The notes under the pieces were generated by a model. It saw nothing but the letters and a program-made list of their open reading frames with translations, was not told where the DNA came from and made no database searches. DNA of 64,000 bases from the NCBI GenBank assembly GCA_900541025.1, contig UQIL01000002.1, positions 62,001 to 126,000 on the forward strand, written 5' to 3'. Below, one piece after another: positions 16,471-25,209 of this stretch. Position 1 is the first letter of the stretch. Each line of letters starts with the position of its first letter. Origin of the DNA: an uncultured Collinsella sp. (lineage in GTDB: Bacteria; Actinomycetota; Coriobacteriia; Coriobacteriales; Coriobacteriaceae). Both the position numbers and the translations under genes were made by a program.

Positions 16471-17412
16471 ATGTCAGAATTCATTAGGCCTCAGGTTCAG
16501 GTCGAAGAGATCAACGAGACGTCTGCTCGTGTCTCCGTCGAGCCGCTCGAGCGTGGTTACGGCGATACGCTGGGTAACTCCCTTCGTCGCGTTCTTCTGT
16601 CCTCGCTCGAGGGTGCCGCCGTCGAGGCTATTCAGATCGATGGTGCGCAGCACGAGTTCATGACCATCCCTAACATGGTCGAGGATGTCACCGACATCGT
16701 CCTGAATGTCAAGGGTCTTGTCTTCAGGGCTCTCGGCACGACCGACGAGGCGACCGCCACCATCTCGGTTGACGGCCCCTGCGAGGTCACCGGTGCGGAC
16801 TTCTTTATTCCGTCCGAGTTTGAGCTGGTCAACCCCGAGCAGCACATTGCTACGCTCACCGAGGGTGGCCATCTCACCATGAGCATGCGCATCGGCTATG
16901 GCCGCGGCTATGTTTCTGGCGAGGCCAACAAGCGCGACAACGATCCCATCGGTGTGATCCACGTCGACTCGCTGTACTCGCCGGTTTCCCGTTGCGCCAA
17001 GCTCGTTGAGGCTTGCCGTGTCGGTCAGCACACCGACTACGACCGCCTTGTCCTCGAGATCGAGACCAACGGCTCCATCGCCCCGCGCGACGCCGTGGTC
17101 CAGGCTGCCAATATCATCAACCAGCATATGGCCGCCTTTATGAACCTTGCCGAGACCCCCGAGGTCGAGGAGGAGGCTTCGATCTTCGCTCCCGAGGTCA
17201 CCAACGACAACGCCGAGCTGGACAAGCAGATCGAGGATCTGGACCTTTCCGTCCGTTCCTACAACTGCCTTAAGCGCGCCAGCATTCACTCGGTCCGTCA
17301 GCTCGTTGAGTTCTCGGAGAACGATCTGCTCAACATCCGTAACTTCGGTGTTAAGTCGATCGAGGAAGTGAAGGACAAGCTTGAGTCCATGGGCCTGAGC
17401 CTGAAGGCTTAA
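16471..17412 (+). CDS. rpoA: RNA polymerase alpha subunit
   Basis: 313 residues, typical. The N-terminal dimerisation domain has the PLERGYGDTLGNSLRRVLLS segment that contacts beta, and the C-terminal domain (LDLSVRSYNCLKRASIHSV to NIRNFGVKSIEEVKDKL) binds UP elements and activators. An acidic linker around residues 225-245 joins them. The gene lies between rpsD and rplQ as usual. Confidence 0.98.
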   Translation: MSEFIRPQVQVEEINETSARVSVEPLERGYGDTLGNSLRRVLLSSLEGAAVEAIQIDGAQHEFMTIPNMVEDVTDIVLNVKGLVFRALGTTDEATATISVDGPCEVTGADFFIPSEFELVNPEQHIATLTEGGHLTMSMRIGYGRGYVSGEANKRDNDPIGVIHVDSLYSPVSRCAKLVEACRVGQHTDYDRLVLEIETNGSIAPRDAVVQAANIINQHMAAFMNLAETPEVEEEASIFAPEVTNDNAELDKQIEDLDLSVRSYNCLKRASIHSVRQLVEFSENDLLNIRNFGVKSIEEVKDKLESMGLSLKA

Positions 17413-17442
17413 TGCTTCGCATATTTGAGGAGAAACTAGACC

Positions 17443-17910
17443 ATGCGTCACAACGTTAAGAAGGGCCTGAAGCTCGGCACCGATGCGAGCCACACCAAGG
17501 CCATGAAGAAGAGCCTTGCTAAGGCCCTCTTCGAGAACGACCGCATCAAGACCACCGAGACCCGCGCTAAGGCGCTGCGTTCGGTCGTCGATCCGATCAT
17601 CACTTGGGCCAAGAAGGGCGACCTGCACTCTCGTCGTCTGGCTATCGCCAAGCTCGGCGATAAGCAGCTCGTTGCCGAGATCTTCGACAAGGCTGCCCAG
17701 GGTATGTGGCAGGATCGCAACGGCGGTTATACCCGCATCATGAAGCTCGGTAACCGCAAGGGCGACAACGCTCCCATCGTTATCATGGAGCTCGTCACCG
17801 AGCCTTGCACGCCTAAGGCCAAGAAGGCTGCTCCGGCCCCCAAGAAGGCCGCTGCTCCCAAGAAGGTCGAGGCTGCCGAGGAGGCTCCTGCTGAGGAGAC
17901 CGCTGAGTAG
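17443..17910 (+). CDS. rplQ: 50S ribosomal protein L17 with Ala/Lys-rich tail
   Basis: The L17 core (about residues 1-120: RHNVKKGLKLGTDASHTKAM, then TTETRAKALR and the RNGGYTRIMKLGNRKGD region) is followed by a roughly 35-residue Ala/Pro/Lys/Glu tail, giving 155 residues against about 120-127 in E. coli. Such tails are common in actinobacteria. It is the last gene of the alpha operon and is followed by a strong terminator. Confidence 0.97.
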   Translation: MRHNVKKGLKLGTDASHTKAMKKSLAKALFENDRIKTTETRAKALRSVVDPIITWAKKGDLHSRRLAIAKLGDKQLVAEIFDKAAQGMWQDRNGGYTRIMKLGNRKGDNAPIVIMELVTEPCTPKAKKAAPAPKKAAAPKKVEAAEEAPAEETAE

Positions 17911-17936
17911 ACAATCCGTCTGCATAGGCTATATTC

Positions 17937-17967
17937 GAGGGGTACGTTCGCGTACCCCTCTTTTTTT
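17937..17967 (+). terminator. Strong intrinsic terminator of the spc-alpha operon
   Basis: A perfect 10-bp stem (17937-17946 with 17951-17960), a TTCG tetraloop and seven T residues at 17961-17967. It ends the ribosomal operon 26 bp after rplQ; truA then begins a new unit or is reached by read-through. Confidence 0.95.
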
Positions 17968-18002
17968 GTCGAAATGCCATTGCCTGTTTGTTGGGAGCGC
18001 CC

Positions 18003-18827
18003 ATGACCGCGCCGTCTGATTTCAATTCGATTCCAGAGCTCGATGCCACGCTCGTTTTCCGCGTGGCATACGATGGCTCGTCCTATAGCGGCTTTGCCGA
18101 GCAGCCGGGACAGACGACGGTTGCGGGTGAGCTGCGTCGAGCCATCGAGACGCTGCTTCGCCGTCCGATCGATCTGACGTGCGCGGGTCGCACCGATGCC
18201 GGCGTGCATGCCGTGGCTCAGTACATCAGCGTGCCCGTAACGGACGCTGAGCTCGCCCTACCGCGCCGTAGGTGGCTGCGGGCTATGGATGCCCTGCTGC
18301 CCAAAGATATCGCCATCAACGAGGTCTACAAGGCCCGTAAAGGCTTTTCTGCACGTTTTGACGCGCGTTCCCGTACGTATACGTACCGTATTGCCGATCG
18401 AGATGCGCGCCCCGTGCTGTCCCGCGGTGCGGTGTGGTGGCATCGCTATCCCTTGGATGTTGAGGCTATGTCTGCTGCCTGCCCCGCGCTGCTGGGCGAG
18501 CAGGACTTTAAAAGCTTTTGCAAGGTTGCTTCTGCCGTGGGCAAACCTACGCACCGCTGCGTAATGCGCGCCGAGTTTGGCCATGAGGTTGCGTTTGGCG
18601 AGGACATCCTGACGTTTACCATCGAGGGCAATGCGTTTCTGCATTCGATGGTCCGTACGATCGTTGGCACGCTTGTCGCGATTGGCATGCATCGCCGTGA
18701 ACCCGAGTGGATGCGCGAGGTCATCGATGCTTGCGACCGTACCGCTGCGGGCCCCACGGCTCCTGCCTGCGGCCTTACGTTTATGGGCGTGGATTACGAT
18801 CCCGCCGAGCTCGTCGTGCTCGACTAG
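18003..18827 (+). CDS. truA: tRNA pseudouridine(38-40) synthase TruA
   Basis: 274 residues. The catalytic aspartate is D65 in AGRTDAGVHA; YDGSSYSGF and SFCKVAS-like segments support the TruA family. It makes pseudouridine at positions 38-40 of the anticodon arm. The ATG at 18003 is preferred to an in-frame TTG at 17988 because a GGGAGCG site precedes it. TruA after rplQ is common synteny. Confidence 0.95.
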   Translation: MTAPSDFNSIPELDATLVFRVAYDGSSYSGFAEQPGQTTVAGELRRAIETLLRRPIDLTCAGRTDAGVHAVAQYISVPVTDAELALPRRRWLRAMDALLPKDIAINEVYKARKGFSARFDARSRTYTYRIADRDARPVLSRGAVWWHRYPLDVEAMSAACPALLGEQDFKSFCKVASAVGKPTHRCVMRAEFGHEVAFGEDILTFTIEGNAFLHSMVRTIVGTLVAIGMHRREPEWMREVIDACDRTAAGPTAPACGLTFMGVDYDPAELVVLD

Positions 18828-18988
18828 GGGAGGGCTCGACGCGTCGTGCGTCGACACCCATTATCTGTGGGCTGCGCGTGTGCAACATCTGTTCTTGGCG
18901 TGCAATACAACCGGTGTCTCATTGCTTTTATTGCCGGGGTGTACCATGAACCACGGTTTGATTCATTGCTGTCGAGAGGACGGATAAC

Positions 18989-20029
18989 TTGGTTCGACGT
19001 GGCTCGCATCCGCGACTTTCGGTGATCCTTGTGGTAGAAGGTTCGCCCAGCTATGCGATGCGTGCGCTCGAGAGTATCCAGAACCAAGACCTCTACGATT
19101 TGCAGATTGTCGTTGTTTGCCGCGATGCTGCGCCCGGTGTGCGCCATTCGCTTCAAGTTGCTGCCGACAGGGACATCCATATTGATTTGATTGACGTCGA
19201 GGACGCGAAGCGCGGCGCTTGCCTTCGTGCCGGTTTTGCTGTCTCGCGCGGCTCTCAAATCATCGCTATGAACGCCGATGAGTGGTTTGCTCCGCAGTCC
19301 CTTTCCAAGATGGTCGATATCGCGTGCGATACTGCGGCAGACATAGTGTTCCCCACGGTGTCGCTCGACCGCTATGATGCACATCGAGAACGCCATTCGC
19401 GCGTCTTGGATGCTGCCTCTATTGCCATAGAAGACGAGTCTTCTATGGTGACTGGGCTGCCCCAGTTGATTTTGGGCGGCCTAGTCGCTCAGACCTCTGG
19501 CGTGATGTATAGCCGTCCGCTGTTTGAGGCATGCCTGTCGCGCGGCAAGGCGTACCGTACGGTTGAGTTTATGGCTTATGCGCTCTCGCAGGCACGATTC
19601 GTGTCCGGCTGCGGCGACGCTTGTTTCCACGCGGTGGCACCTAAGCTTACAGATGCCTATGATCCCACCATGTATGCCAGGATATCCGATGACACTCGAG
19701 CGCTCGACGAGCTTGCGGACTCACTCTCGGAAGCAGATAGCGGTGGTCGGCTCAAGCTGGCAAGCCAAAAGTTCTACTTTGCCGGACTGGTCGCCTGCAT
19801 CGAGAATTTGTGTCTTAGCCCGCATGGAGTGTCGTCAATCGAGCGTTCCGCCCGCATGCGTGATATGCTCGAGGCGCCTCGAACCCGTCAGATGGTCGCC
19901 GCGCTCAAGGATAACCATCGGGGACTCGGTTTGTTGTTTGGGCCGATCGCCAGCGCCAAGCCCGCGCGCTGCGTGATGTGTACGCATCTGGCAGCTTTTC
20001 TTAACCGGACGGGCGCAAAAACCGCCTAA
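18989..20029 (+). CDS. Family 2 glycosyltransferase-like protein
   Basis: 346 residues. Residues 1-110 look like a GT-A fold of family GT2: a beta strand SVILVVEGSPSYAMRALESI, then DLQIVVVCRD and GSQIIAMNADEWFAP, where NADEW stands where the metal-binding DxD usually is. The rest is not recognised; there are no clear membrane segments. It could transfer a sugar to a cell-surface glycan, but the missing DxD leaves activity open. It starts with TTG after GAGAGGA at 9 nt. It lies alone between truA and argR, so its neighbours say little about its role. Confidence 0.65.
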   Translation: MVRRGSHPRLSVILVVEGSPSYAMRALESIQNQDLYDLQIVVVCRDAAPGVRHSLQVAADRDIHIDLIDVEDAKRGACLRAGFAVSRGSQIIAMNADEWFAPQSLSKMVDIACDTAADIVFPTVSLDRYDAHRERHSRVLDAASIAIEDESSMVTGLPQLILGGLVAQTSGVMYSRPLFEACLSRGKAYRTVEFMAYALSQARFVSGCGDACFHAVAPKLTDAYDPTMYARISDDTRALDELADSLSEADSGGRLKLASQKFYFAGLVACIENLCLSPHGVSSIERSARMRDMLEAPRTRQMVAALKDNHRGLGLLFGPIASAKPARCVMCTHLAAFLNRTGAKTA

Positions 20030-20035
20030 ACGGCT

Positions 20036-20073
20036 CATTTCGAAACAAATTTGCATAGAATTGTTTCGAAATG
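20036..20073. promoter_or_regulatory. Double TTTCGAAA palindrome upstream of argR
   Basis: Two perfect 13-bp inverted arms (20036-20048 and 20061-20073) are separated by 12 bp. Each arm contains the self-complementary 8-mer TTTCGAAA, with centres 26 bp apart. There is no T run, so it looks like an operator pair rather than a terminator. The same GTTTCGAAAC core recurs before gltB at 52411. Confidence 0.6.
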
Positions 20074-20161
20074 CGTTCTTATACACAAAAGCCTTCAAAT
20101 AGCGTTAAACTATTCAGTCACTGATTGATTGTCTCCGCCATCTTTTGGAGAGAGGGTTTGT

Positions 20162-20599
20162 ATGGCTAAAAAACGCAATGGGCGCCAGGATGCCATTAGA
20201 GATATTGTGCGCAATAAGGACGTCCGCACGCAGCGCGTGCTGGTCGATGAGCTCCGCGCTATGGGCTTTGATTGCACGCAGGCGACTGTCTCTCGCGATA
20301 TTGCCGATATGGGGCTGCGTAAGCTCCCCGAGGGTATCTATGTTCTGGCAGAGGACCTGCACCTGCAGCGTATGGTTTCCGAGCTCGTAACGGGCGTTCT
20401 GCGCACCGATAATCTGGTTATGATCAAGGCTCAGCCTGGTACGGCTTCCGGCATCGCCGCCGCCGTTGATGCGGCAGAGTTGCCCGATGTGCTTGGCTCG
20501 CTTGCCGGCAACGATACGATTTTGGTTATTGCCCAGACGGCCGAGGACGGCGAGCGTCTCGAGGCGCTGATCAATAAGCTGAGCAATTCTCGCAAGTAG
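20162..20599 (+). CDS. argR: Arginine repressor ArgR
   Basis: 145 residues, normal for ArgR. The N-terminal winged helix has the recognition segment CTQATVSRDIADMGLRK; the C-terminal hexamerisation and arginine-binding domain has GTASGIAAAVDAAELPDVLGS and GNDT. ArgR with bound arginine represses arginine biosynthesis. No arginine genes are adjacent. The ATG at 20162 is preferred over an in-frame TTG at 20129 since GAGAGGG lies 6 nt before it. Confidence 0.95.
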   Translation: MAKKRNGRQDAIRDIVRNKDVRTQRVLVDELRAMGFDCTQATVSRDIADMGLRKLPEGIYVLAEDLHLQRMVSELVTGVLRTDNLVMIKAQPGTASGIAAAVDAAELPDVLGSLAGNDTILVIAQTAEDGERLEALINKLSNSRK

Positions 20600-20649
20600 G
20601 CGTGCGGGTCGTGCGCTCGGCACTGTGTGCGTGACATGGTGGCTTGTAA

Positions 20650-20677
20650 GGGGGTATCGACGTTGGTCGGTACCCCC
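20650..20677 (+). terminator. Probable argR terminator
   Basis: GGGGGTA (20650-20656) and TACCCCC (20671-20677) form a 7-bp stem; a TATATTGTTT tract follows. A stronger bidirectional terminator lies 50 bp further on. Confidence 0.6.
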
Positions 20678-20726
20678 TATATTGTTTGCCGGTATAAAGG
20701 CCGTCCACCAGGTCGCTTTAAACTAA

Positions 20727-20765
20727 AAGGCCCCCGAGCACTTTAATAAGCTGCTCGGGGGCCTT
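20727..20765. terminator. Bidirectional terminator between argR and the PBP gene
   Basis: A 14-bp stem starting AAGGCCCCCGAGCA (20727-20740) and completed at 20752-20765, loop 11 nt. A run with T residues lies on one side and A residues on the other, so it can serve argR and the convergent penicillin-binding protein gene. Confidence 0.9.
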
Positions 20766-20788
20766 GTTGCTAATGGCCGGATGAATTT

Positions 20789-22993
20789 CTAGCCAACCGT
20801 ATCGTCAGGCGTGGGCGAGGGGTCGGGAGTGGGTGTAGGCGTAGGCGTAGGCGTAGGCGTGCCGCCATCGCCGCCGGTCGAACCACCAGTGGAGCCGCCC
20901 GTCGAGCCACCGGTCGTACCGGTGCCGCCGGTGGTGTCGCCGCCCGTGGTCTCGGTGGTCGTGGTCGTCGTGGTAGTCGTTGTGGTGGTTTCCTCTTCGT
21001 CCTCGTTCTCGTCCTTGTCGTCGTTCTCCGTCTTCTTGGTGTTGTTAGTGCCGTAGAACTTCCAGACGCTGTTGTTCTTGTAGGTGGGCGCCGTTCCGGT
21101 CGCAAACTCCTCGCGCTCGGTGCCGGCAAGGACGGTGTTCATGAACTTCTTAAAGACGGGCAGGTTGGTGCTGTCGCCCAGCAGGTCTGTGCCGTATTTT
21201 TGGATGGGAATCTCGCCCGCGGAATAGCCGGTCCACAGGGCGCACGCCAGCTGCGGGGTATAGCCGCAGAACCACAGGTTGGTGGTGTTGTCGGTGGTGC
21301 CCGTTTTGCCGGCATAGGGCTGGTTGACGCTCAGGGCGCCAGCAGCACCTGTACCGCTGCCCTGCATGACGCCGGACAGAACATCGGTGACCGCGGCGGC
21401 CTCGCCCTCGGTAAGCACCTGTGAGGGATTGTCGGTGTGCTGGTACAGCACCGAACCGGTACGAGAGTCAATCTCGGTGATGGCGATCGGCTGGCGATAG
21501 TAGCCGCCGTTGGCAAACGTCGCGTAGGCGGCGGCCATCTCGAGCGGCGAGATCGAGCCGGTGCCGAGCGTCATGACGGGAACGTCCTCGATGTTGTCCT
21601 TGGCGGGATCGATGCCGAGCTTTTTGACGAGTGAGATGATCTTGCTGTTGCCGACGGCTTCCGCCACCTGGATGTAGCCGGTGTTGGAGGAGTATGCCGT
21701 TGCCTGCTTAAGCGTGATGTTGCCATAGCTATGGTTGGCGTAGTTTTGGACCTCGGTCGTGGTGCCCTTGGCCTTGAGTGGCGAGTTGCAGTTGAGGGTG
21801 ACGTTGGGGTTCATGCCGTTTTGGATGGCAGTTGCCAGCGTAAAGGCCTTGAAGGTGGAGCCGACGGGACGCTTGGCCGTGGCATGGTTTACGTGGTTCT
21901 CGTCGGCGTTGTAGTCGTAGCCGCCCACCATGCACTTGATGTAGCCGGTCTTGGGGTCGACGACGACCATGCCCATGTCCAGTCCGTCGAGTGAGAGCGT
22001 GTCGAGCTGCTCGCGGACGGCATTCTCTGCCACCTGCTGCATCGTGGGGTCGATGGTGGTCTTGACGGTCAGGCCGCCCTTAAAGAGCACGTCGGTCGAG
22101 AACTCCTGCTCCAGCAGCTGCTTAACATAGGCGACAAAGTAGGGCTGCGAGTATACGTCGACGCCGCTGCCCGAAATCTCGGTCACGTTGAGGGTGATGG
22201 GCTCGGCCTGTGCGGCATCGTGCTCCTCCTGCGTGATGTGGCCCAGGCGCAACATGTTGTCAAGGACCTTGTTGCGACGGGACAGCGCCAGGTCGGGGTT
22301 GACCGTGGGGTCGTACTGCGAGGGCGAGTTGGGAAGGCCGATCAACAGTGCGGCCTCGCTCAGCGTGAGGTCGGCGGCGCTCTTGGACAGATAGGTCTCA
22401 GCTGCGGCCTCAATACCGTAGGCGCCGTGGCCGTAGTAGATGGTGTTGAGGTACATCATGAGGATCTCGTCTTTGGAGTACATATCCTCCATCTTGACGG
22501 CGATGTAAGCCTCGCGCACCTTACGCTCGATGGTCGAGTCGAACTGCTCCTCCTGCAGGATGGTGTTGCGCACCAGCTGCTGGGTGATAGTCGAGGCGCC
22601 TTCGTGCCCGCCGCCGAGGGTTGCCACCGCAGCACGCGCGATACCCCACAGGTCGATACCGCCGTGCTCGTAGAAGCGCTCGTCCTCGACGTCAACGGTG
22701 CCCTGCAGCACGTAGGGGGAGACCTCGTCCTTGGTGATGGACTTGCGGTTTTGCGTGTAGAAGCTCGCAATCTTGTTGCCGTTGCAGTCGACGATCTCGG
22801 TGGGCTCGCTCACCAGATACGCGTTGGCGTCGGTGTAGTCGGGCAGATCGGACAGCCAGCGGTTGACGTTGCCGACCATGCCGATGCCAAACGCCACGCC
22901 CGCGATAAGCAAAAAGCCCAAAAACGAGAGCAGGATTATGGGCAGAGCATGCGTCTTTGAACGGCTGCGTCCCTGTCGTTGGCGAGGACCCAT
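20789..22993 (-). CDS. Class A penicillin-binding protein (PBP1A type) with Thr/Gly/Pro tail
   Basis: 734 residues: a basic cytoplasmic N-terminus; one membrane helix at about 17-40; a GT51 glycosyltransferase with EDERF (catalytic E103) and GASTITQQL at about 132-140; and a transpeptidase with STFK (S379, K382), SSN (435-437) and KTG (563-565). It polymerises and cross-links peptidoglycan outside the membrane. The tail from about 650 is low complexity: acidic, then a pure Thr run near 669-680, GGST repeats, and PT repeats. The start at 22993 is chosen because GGAGG lies 7 nt upstream; an in-frame ATG 20 codons earlier has no ribosome binding site. Confidence 0.95.
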   Translation of the reverse strand: MGPRQRQGRSRSKTHALPIILLSFLGFLLIAGVAFGIGMVGNVNRWLSDLPDYTDANAYLVSEPTEIVDCNGNKIASFYTQNRKSITKDEVSPYVLQGTVDVEDERFYEHGGIDLWGIARAAVATLGGGHEGASTITQQLVRNTILQEEQFDSTIERKVREAYIAVKMEDMYSKDEILMMYLNTIYYGHGAYGIEAAAETYLSKSAADLTLSEAALLIGLPNSPSQYDPTVNPDLALSRRNKVLDNMLRLGHITQEEHDAAQAEPITLNVTEISGSGVDVYSQPYFVAYVKQLLEQEFSTDVLFKGGLTVKTTIDPTMQQVAENAVREQLDTLSLDGLDMGMVVVDPKTGYIKCMVGGYDYNADENHVNHATAKRPVGSTFKAFTLATAIQNGMNPNVTLNCNSPLKAKGTTTEVQNYANHSYGNITLKQATAYSSNTGYIQVAEAVGNSKIISLVKKLGIDPAKDNIEDVPVMTLGTGSISPLEMAAAYATFANGGYYRQPIAITEIDSRTGSVLYQHTDNPSQVLTEGEAAAVTDVLSGVMQGSGTGAAGALSVNQPYAGKTGTTDNTTNLWFCGYTPQLACALWTGYSAGEIPIQKYGTDLLGDSTNLPVFKKFMNTVLAGTEREEFATGTAPTYKNNSVWKFYGTNNTKKTENDDKDENEDEEETTTTTTTTTTTTETTGGDTTGGTGTTGGSTGGSTGGSTGGDGGTPTPTPTPTPTPDPSPTPDDTVG

Positions 22994-23154
22994 ATATTGA
23001 CCTCCAGGTATGTCGTGCCGGACGGTGGATGTGCCGTCGGGCAGGATGGACATAAGTTATTACACGATAAACCAAACGGGGCGCGCGAGGCCTCGTGTAT
23101 GCTGGAAGACGGCATTTTTCAGAGTGAATGCATACCTTGGTAAGGAGTTTGTCG

Positions 23155-25113
23155 ATGGCGATTCGGACGATGGGGCCGAGCGAACAACACAAGGCTGGAT
23201 TGGATGCTGCCGGTGCGGCGCTGCCCGAGCTGCTGGCGCCGGCGGGCGGACTCGACCAGATGCTTGCGGCCATCGCCGCGGGTGCCGATGCCATCTATGC
23301 GGGGTTGGGCGGCTTTAACGCCCGCGTGAGCGCGCACGGTTTTACCGATGACGAGTTTGCGCGCGGCTGCGCCGTGGCGCATGTCCATGGCGTGCGTGTG
23401 TACGTAACGCTCAACGTGTTCGTGTTTGACGATGAGTTGTCCGACGCGGTGGCGTTGGGAGCTCATGCACTGGAGCTGGGCGCCGATGCTCTGATTGTCG
23501 CCGATGCCGGGCTGGCCTGTGCGCTGCGCACGGCGATTCCCGGGGTCGAGATTCACCTGTCCACGCAGGCGGGCGCTCATAGCGAGAGCGCCGTGCGGCT
23601 TGCCGCCGATGAGCTTGGGGTCGAGCGCGTGACGACGGCACGCGAGCTGACGGTCGACGAGATTGCGGCGCTATGTGCCACGGGCGTGCCCATCGAGGTA
23701 TTCTGCCACGGTGCGATTTGCATCGGATATTCGGGGGCGTGCGAGTTCTCGGCCCTGCGGCGTGGGCGCTCGGCGATGCGCGGCGACTGCACGCAGCCGT
23801 GCCGTCTGGCGTACGACCTGGTGGACGAGGCGGGACAGAGTGTTGTCGCCGTCGAGGGAGATCGCCTGCTGTGCCCGCGCGACTATCTGGGTATTGCGCA
23901 TCTGCCCGAGCTTGTAGATGCCGGCGTGGCGTCGCTCAAGATCGAGGGGCGCATGAAGAACCCCGATTACGTATTCAACGTGGTGCGGGTGTGGCGCCGG
24001 GCGCTCGATATGCTGTGCGACGGCGCGTGGGACCCCGGTGCCGTGGAAGAGCTTGAACGCGAGCTGGGCCGGTCGTTCAACCGCGGGTTTACCGACGCGT
24101 ACCTGCGGGGGCGTTCGGGCGCCGAGCTTATGAGCTTTGAGCGTGCAATCAACCAAGGTGTGCGCGTGGGACGTCTGGTGGCCGTGGGCCACGAGGAAGT
24201 GACCGTCGAGCTCGACGCCGCCGTGGCGGCGGGTGACACGCTCGAGATTCGGTTCTATCCGGGTGTCGACGCGCGTCCCGATGTGCCCAAGCGCTGGCCG
24301 CAGGTGCCCTGCCCGGTGGATGCCGCAGCGGGGAAGCGCGTCGTCGTGCATTGCAAGCGTAAGGTGGACGCGGGCTGCGAGGTGTACCTGATTCGCAGCG
24401 CCGGCGTGTTGGATCAGACGGCGGCGGTGTTGGAGCGCATGCGGGCCGAGGCGAATGCGATTGCGCCCGTTGCGCGTGCCGTTGAGGCGCTGCCCTTTGA
24501 GGACGTTGCGGTGGATGGCGGTGCGTCGACGGAGTTGGTGGAGTGCGCGGTTCCCGCTCGCATGGTTTTTGCTTGGCAGCTGATGGATGCCGACCCGCGC
24601 GGAGAACTCGATTTGTCCGACGCCGTTGTGGTGCTTGACGAGGTGTGCCGCACGGGTGACGCTGACCGGACCCGCTCACTGATGCAGCGTGCCGGGTGCG
24701 TCGTCTGCCGCAACCTGGGACAGGTGGTGATCGCTCGCGAGCTGGGCGTGACATTTGACGTGGCGGCGCCGGTGTTCTGCGCGAATCGGGCCACGCTTAC
24801 CTGGCTGCGCGGACTCGGTGCGGGGCGGGTGTACTTGCCGGCCGAGTTGCTCGGCAATGATGCGGAGCGTATTGCCGAACTGGCTGCTGAACCCGGCGTC
24901 TTTGGTCCGGTCGACGCCGACCGTCCCGAGCTTATGGTGTGCGAGCACTGCCTGCTGACCGCCGAGGGCGTCTGCGCCACCGATGCGACGGGACAGGTCC
25001 GTTGCCGCGACTGCTTGCGTCGTCGGCAGGTACGCTATCTGGTTGAGCGTGACGGTACACGTCTGCCAGTTGCCATTGACGCATGCGGCAGGACGAGGAT
25101 TTTCCTGTCGTAG
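23155..25113 (+). CDS. Peptidase U32 family protein (RNA hydroxylation type)
   Basis: 652 residues. The N-terminal half is a U32 domain: ELLAPAGGLDQMLAAIAAGADAIYAG, then the signature EVFCHGAICIGYSGACEFS near residue 182 and the cysteine CTQPCR. Long U32 proteins such as RlhA and TrhP are iron-sulfur dependent and hydroxylate 23S rRNA or tRNA with prephosphate-derived chemistry; which one applies here cannot be told. The C-terminus adds a CEHC...CRDC zinc-like set of cysteines. The start at 23155 follows AAGGAG at 7 nt; an ATG nine codons upstream lacks a site. It is divergent from the PBP gene. Confidence 0.85.
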   Translation: MAIRTMGPSEQHKAGLDAAGAALPELLAPAGGLDQMLAAIAAGADAIYAGLGGFNARVSAHGFTDDEFARGCAVAHVHGVRVYVTLNVFVFDDELSDAVALGAHALELGADALIVADAGLACALRTAIPGVEIHLSTQAGAHSESAVRLAADELGVERVTTARELTVDEIAALCATGVPIEVFCHGAICIGYSGACEFSALRRGRSAMRGDCTQPCRLAYDLVDEAGQSVVAVEGDRLLCPRDYLGIAHLPELVDAGVASLKIEGRMKNPDYVFNVVRVWRRALDMLCDGAWDPGAVEELERELGRSFNRGFTDAYLRGRSGAELMSFERAINQGVRVGRLVAVGHEEVTVELDAAVAAGDTLEIRFYPGVDARPDVPKRWPQVPCPVDAAAGKRVVVHCKRKVDAGCEVYLIRSAGVLDQTAAVLERMRAEANAIAPVARAVEALPFEDVAVDGGASTELVECAVPARMVFAWQLMDADPRGELDLSDAVVVLDEVCRTGDADRTRSLMQRAGCVVCRNLGQVVIARELGVTFDVAAPVFCANRATLTWLRGLGAGRVYLPAELLGNDAERIAELAAEPGVFGPVDADRPELMVCEHCLLTAEGVCATDATGQVRCRDCLRRRQVRYLVERDGTRLPVAIDACGRTRIFLS

Positions 25114-25209
25114 GTGCCGCGTCGCGTCAGTTTGTTATCATAAGAGAGTTTATGGACTTCCAGCACCGCCGTTTTCGGCGAGGGTGCTATAGCAAAAGGA
25201 GGATACCCA

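Noticed and set aside
22994..23053. Longer start of the penicillin-binding protein at 23053
   Set aside because: No binding site there, while GGAGG stands 7 nt before the ATG at 22993.
25114..25209. T-box leader of tyrS
   Set aside because: Only 96 bp, with no specifier hairpin, no T-box core and no terminator.
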